From NCBI GenBank assembly GCA_027025615.1, contig JALVQM010000433.1, forward strand, positions 1 through 16,079: a DNA stretch of 16,079 bases. The letters are read 5' to 3'. The DNA comes from Desulfobacteraceae bacterium (GTDB lineage Bacteria > Desulfobacterota > Desulfobacteria > Desulfobacterales > Desulfosarcinaceae). Made by a program: the position numbers and the translations under genes. The notes beneath the pieces are model-generated. The model saw only the letters and a program-made list of their open reading frames with translations, had not been told where the DNA came from and did not search any database. Every line of letters begins with the position of its first letter. Position 1 is the first letter of the stretch. This document shows positions 15,001 through 16,079 of this stretch, one piece after another.

Positions 15001-16079
15001 TGGGATACGCTAAGCTCGAAGATTGAAGCTATGTTCAGACCCTTGTAATTAATTTCAAGAATTTTGTTTGTGAAACGTTTGCCCTTGCAGTCAGGGCAGG
15101 TTACGAAAACGTCTGCCAGAAATTGCATTTCTATTTTGTGGAAGCCTTCGCCTTTACAGGTTTCACAACGGCCTCCGGCGGTATTGAAGGAAAAATGACC
15201 AGGTGTGAGTCCCAGGTTGCGGGCCTGTTCGGTTCCTGCCAGCAGCTTGCGGATGGAATCCAGGGCCTTGGTGTAAGTCACGATGTTTCCCCGGGGGGTG
15301 CGGCCAATGGGTTGCTGGTCTACCAGGACCACGTCATGCAGCAGGTGGCAGCCGTTTATCTGACTGAATGCTCCGGGCCTGGGACCTGCCTTGCCTTTTG
15401 CCCGTTTTACTGCCCGGTAGATAATATTTTCCGCCAGGGTGGACTTGCCTGACCCGGAAACGCCGGTCAGGGCGGTAAGCAGCCCCAGGGGGATGGCTAC
15501 CTGGATATTTTGCAGGTTGTGGGCCCTGGCCCCTGCAATTTCTATCCAGCGTTCCGGAGTGGGGGCTTTGCTGGCAGGAGCAGGTTCGAGCCGCTGCTGT
15601 TGGGCCAGTAAACTTCCGGTGGGACTTGGGCCTGCCTTGGAAGTCGGTCCGAAATAGACTATATGGCCGCCCTGTTGGCCGGCACCTGGACCGAGTTCCA
15701 GTAACCAGTCGCTGGCGGCCAGGATCTGGGGATCGTGCTCCACCACCACAATGGTGTTGCCAAGGTTGCGAAGATGTTTGAGGACCGCTGCCAGTTGCAG
15801 GCAATCCCGTGGATGCAACCCGACGCTGGGCTCATCCAGGACGTAAAGAGTATTGACAAGCTCGGCTCCCAGGGCTGCTGCCAGCGCCACCCGCTGAACT
15901 TCACCACCGGAAAGAGTACGCGATTGTCGGTCGAGGGTCAGGTATCCGACCCCAACTTGTTCCAGGTAGTTTAAGCGGCTCTGAATTTCTTCGATCACCC
16001 TGCCTGTTGCCGGATCGTTCAGTCGGGTTTCCACTTCCTTTACAAAAGCCAGAGCCTGACTGATGGTAAGTTCATAGAC
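12021..16079 (-). CDS. uvrA: Tandem-fused UvrA excinuclease subunit, 5' end outside the window
   Basis: DNA-damage-sensing ABC ATPase of nucleotide excision repair; UvrA normally acts as a dimer that loads UvrB. The frame is open to the window edge, so 1352 codons are visible and the real start lies outside; the GTG at 16034-16032 is internal. First unit (from ~14490 up): NBD-I LSGGEVQ at 15894-15914 and Walker B LDEPSVGLHPRD; NBD-II Walker A GVSGSGKST at 15438-15464, CETC/CPDC zinc ligands, then LSCGEAQ with Cys at 14889-14891 and LDEPTTGLH. Second unit (~12021-14490, about 822 aa): Walker A GVSGSGKST at 14379-14405; a UvrB-binding-like module (CPGCG near 14130, CPDCG near 13745); CPVC and CPGC with only 13 residues between them; LSGGEAQ near 13375; Walker A GVSGSGKSS at 12903-12929; CPEC/CPLC; LSGGEAQ near 12360. 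E. coli UvrA is 940 aa, so this product should approach twice that. Tandem UvrAs are known in some bacteria. Confidence 0.95.
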   Translation of the reverse strand, partial: VYELTISQALAFVKEVETRLNDPATGRVIEEIQSRLNYLEQVGVGYLTLDRQSRTLSGGEVQRVALAAALGAELVNTLYVLDEPSVGLHPRDCLQLAAVLKHLRNLGNTIVVVEHDPQILAASDWLLELGPGAGQQGGHIVYFGPTSKAGPSPTGSLLAQQQRLEPAPASKAPTPERWIEIAGARAHNLQNIQVAIPLGLLTALTGVSGSGKSTLAENIIYRAVKRAKGKAGPRPGAFSQINGCHLLHDVVLVDQQPIGRTPRGNIVTYTKALDSIRKLLAGTEQARNLGLTPGHFSFNTAGGRCETCKGEGFHKIEMQFLADVFVTCPDCKGKRFTNKILEINYKGLNIASIFELSVSQALEFFKDTPAIVRALAPLSRVGLDYIRLGQPLNTLSCGEAQRLKLARQLGGTAQGPILFILDEPTTGLHIKDIRKLLDALREMVKRGHSILFIEHQMDMVAAADWVIDLGPEGGPRGGKVVCSGPPEKIAYCPDSYTGRFLKPILETAPRERFLRAAEAKSAYKSEKASRAIEIRGARHHNLADISLDIAHGKLVVLTGVSGSGKSTLAFDVIFAEGQRRYLETLAPYVRRYLKILEKPEVERMAGLSPTVAIEQRISHAGPRSTVATLTEIYHFLRLLVSKLGTVYCPGCGQALVHWSRRMMLESVAAMAPTGSLILAPVVNSRKGYHKQILAGAYQEGLEHARIDGRLVKLKPGIALDRFKPHTIELVMGRVQAGMQAEDISLLASKALDKSSGSLIILAPGSGMEKVFSSTGTCPDCGISVPRPDPLHLSFNSPSGACPVCEGTGRKGPGRSQTCPGCRGSRLKAQALAVRLAGKSIWDLVQHTSGELRQILERVKFSDRQLPVARPILSEINGRLDLMERLGLGYLSLARSGDTLSGGEAQRVRLAAQLGSNLTGVTYVLDEPTIGLHPRDNSLLIQAMQQLRDRGNTLIVVEHDEETIRAADLLIDLGPGAGRNGGQVVARGSLEDLRKEPASVTGAVLGHGTCRSKTASRPLAGADRLWVRSARVNNLKNIDVEIPLARLVCVTGVSGSGKSSLVKDTLAAGLQSLLAGRQIPGTCQAIEGWQKLKRVLEVDHSPIGRTPRSVPASYVGFLTHVRSLFAATAEARSRGYGPGRFSFNLPAGRCPECKGHGSPKIEMAFLPAVYVPCPLCRGKRFNADTLQVRYKGKTISDVLEMTFAEAQIFFSSVPAIGKAVELVCRVGLGYLQLGQPSPTLSGGEAQRIKLARQLARPDKGQTIYILDEPSTGLHTADIQLLLKVLQDLVDQGNTVMVIEHNLEIIRAADFIIDLGPEGGPEGGRIVTRGTPAQVACRTRISHTARYLRKYLNS

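Noticed and set aside
12615..15974. Numerous plus-strand frames of 70-120 codons opposite uvrA
   Set aside because: They are antisense shadows created by the long GC-rich uvrA frame, with no motifs or ribosome sites.
16032..16034. GTG as the start of the UvrA protein
   Set aside because: The frame continues open to the window edge, and the upstream residues (ELTISQALAFVKEV) match the UvrA segment that precedes the first ABC signature, so the gene is truncated by the window.
1..16079. Mobile elements, CRISPR arrays, toxin-antitoxin or anti-phage cassettes
   Set aside because: No transposase, integrase, reverse transcriptase, nuclease-effector or regularly spaced repeat was found on either strand; every gene fits housekeeping, transport or signalling families.

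Overview
The window looks like ordinary chromosome from a Gram-negative, probably anaerobic member of the Desulfobacterota (former Deltaproteobacteria). This is inferred from family content: two hybrid histidine kinases with GG(I/V)AH-x-(F/L)NN H-boxes, a Cys-containing PAS domain, a DUF1786 protein, a lipoprotein-type alkaline phosphatase and a tandem-fused UvrA. Base composition looks even, and I see no phage, IS, integron, tRNA, rRNA or CRISPR signature.

Layout, left to right: (1) 83-2397, plus strand: a lipoprotein alkaline phosphatase followed 47 nt later by a DUF1786 (ASKHA-like fold) protein. (2) 2453-3316, minus strand: a YitT-family membrane protein. (3) 3491-4922, plus strand: a tight pair, a small cobalamin-binding-fold protein and an EamA/DMT transporter, separated by 1 nt with a TTG start on the second. 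(4) 5298-7544, plus strand: a membrane hybrid histidine kinase. (5) 7586-8590, minus strand: a two-domain acetyltransferase resembling N-acetylglutamate synthase. (6) 8831-11101, plus strand: a second membrane hybrid histidine kinase. (7) 11374-12003, plus strand: a nitroreductase-family flavoprotein. (8) 12021-window edge, minus strand: the 3' part of a very large UvrA gene encoding two UvrA units head to tail.

The genes do not form one pathway. The only operon-like units are phosphatase/DUF1786 and B12-fold/EamA. The two hybrid kinases each carry a C-terminal receiver, but no DNA-binding response regulator or Hpt protein is present, so their outputs lie elsewhere.

I did not find a convincing new multi-gene system. 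The most unusual object is the fused UvrA. Its second unit keeps a UvrB-binding-like module but lacks the long DNA-binding insertion domain between its zinc-ligand pairs. Its first unit has a Cys in place of the first Gly of the second ABC signature (LSCGE). Next in interest are the B12-fold protein without the axial His, and the DUF1786 protein paired with the phosphatase.
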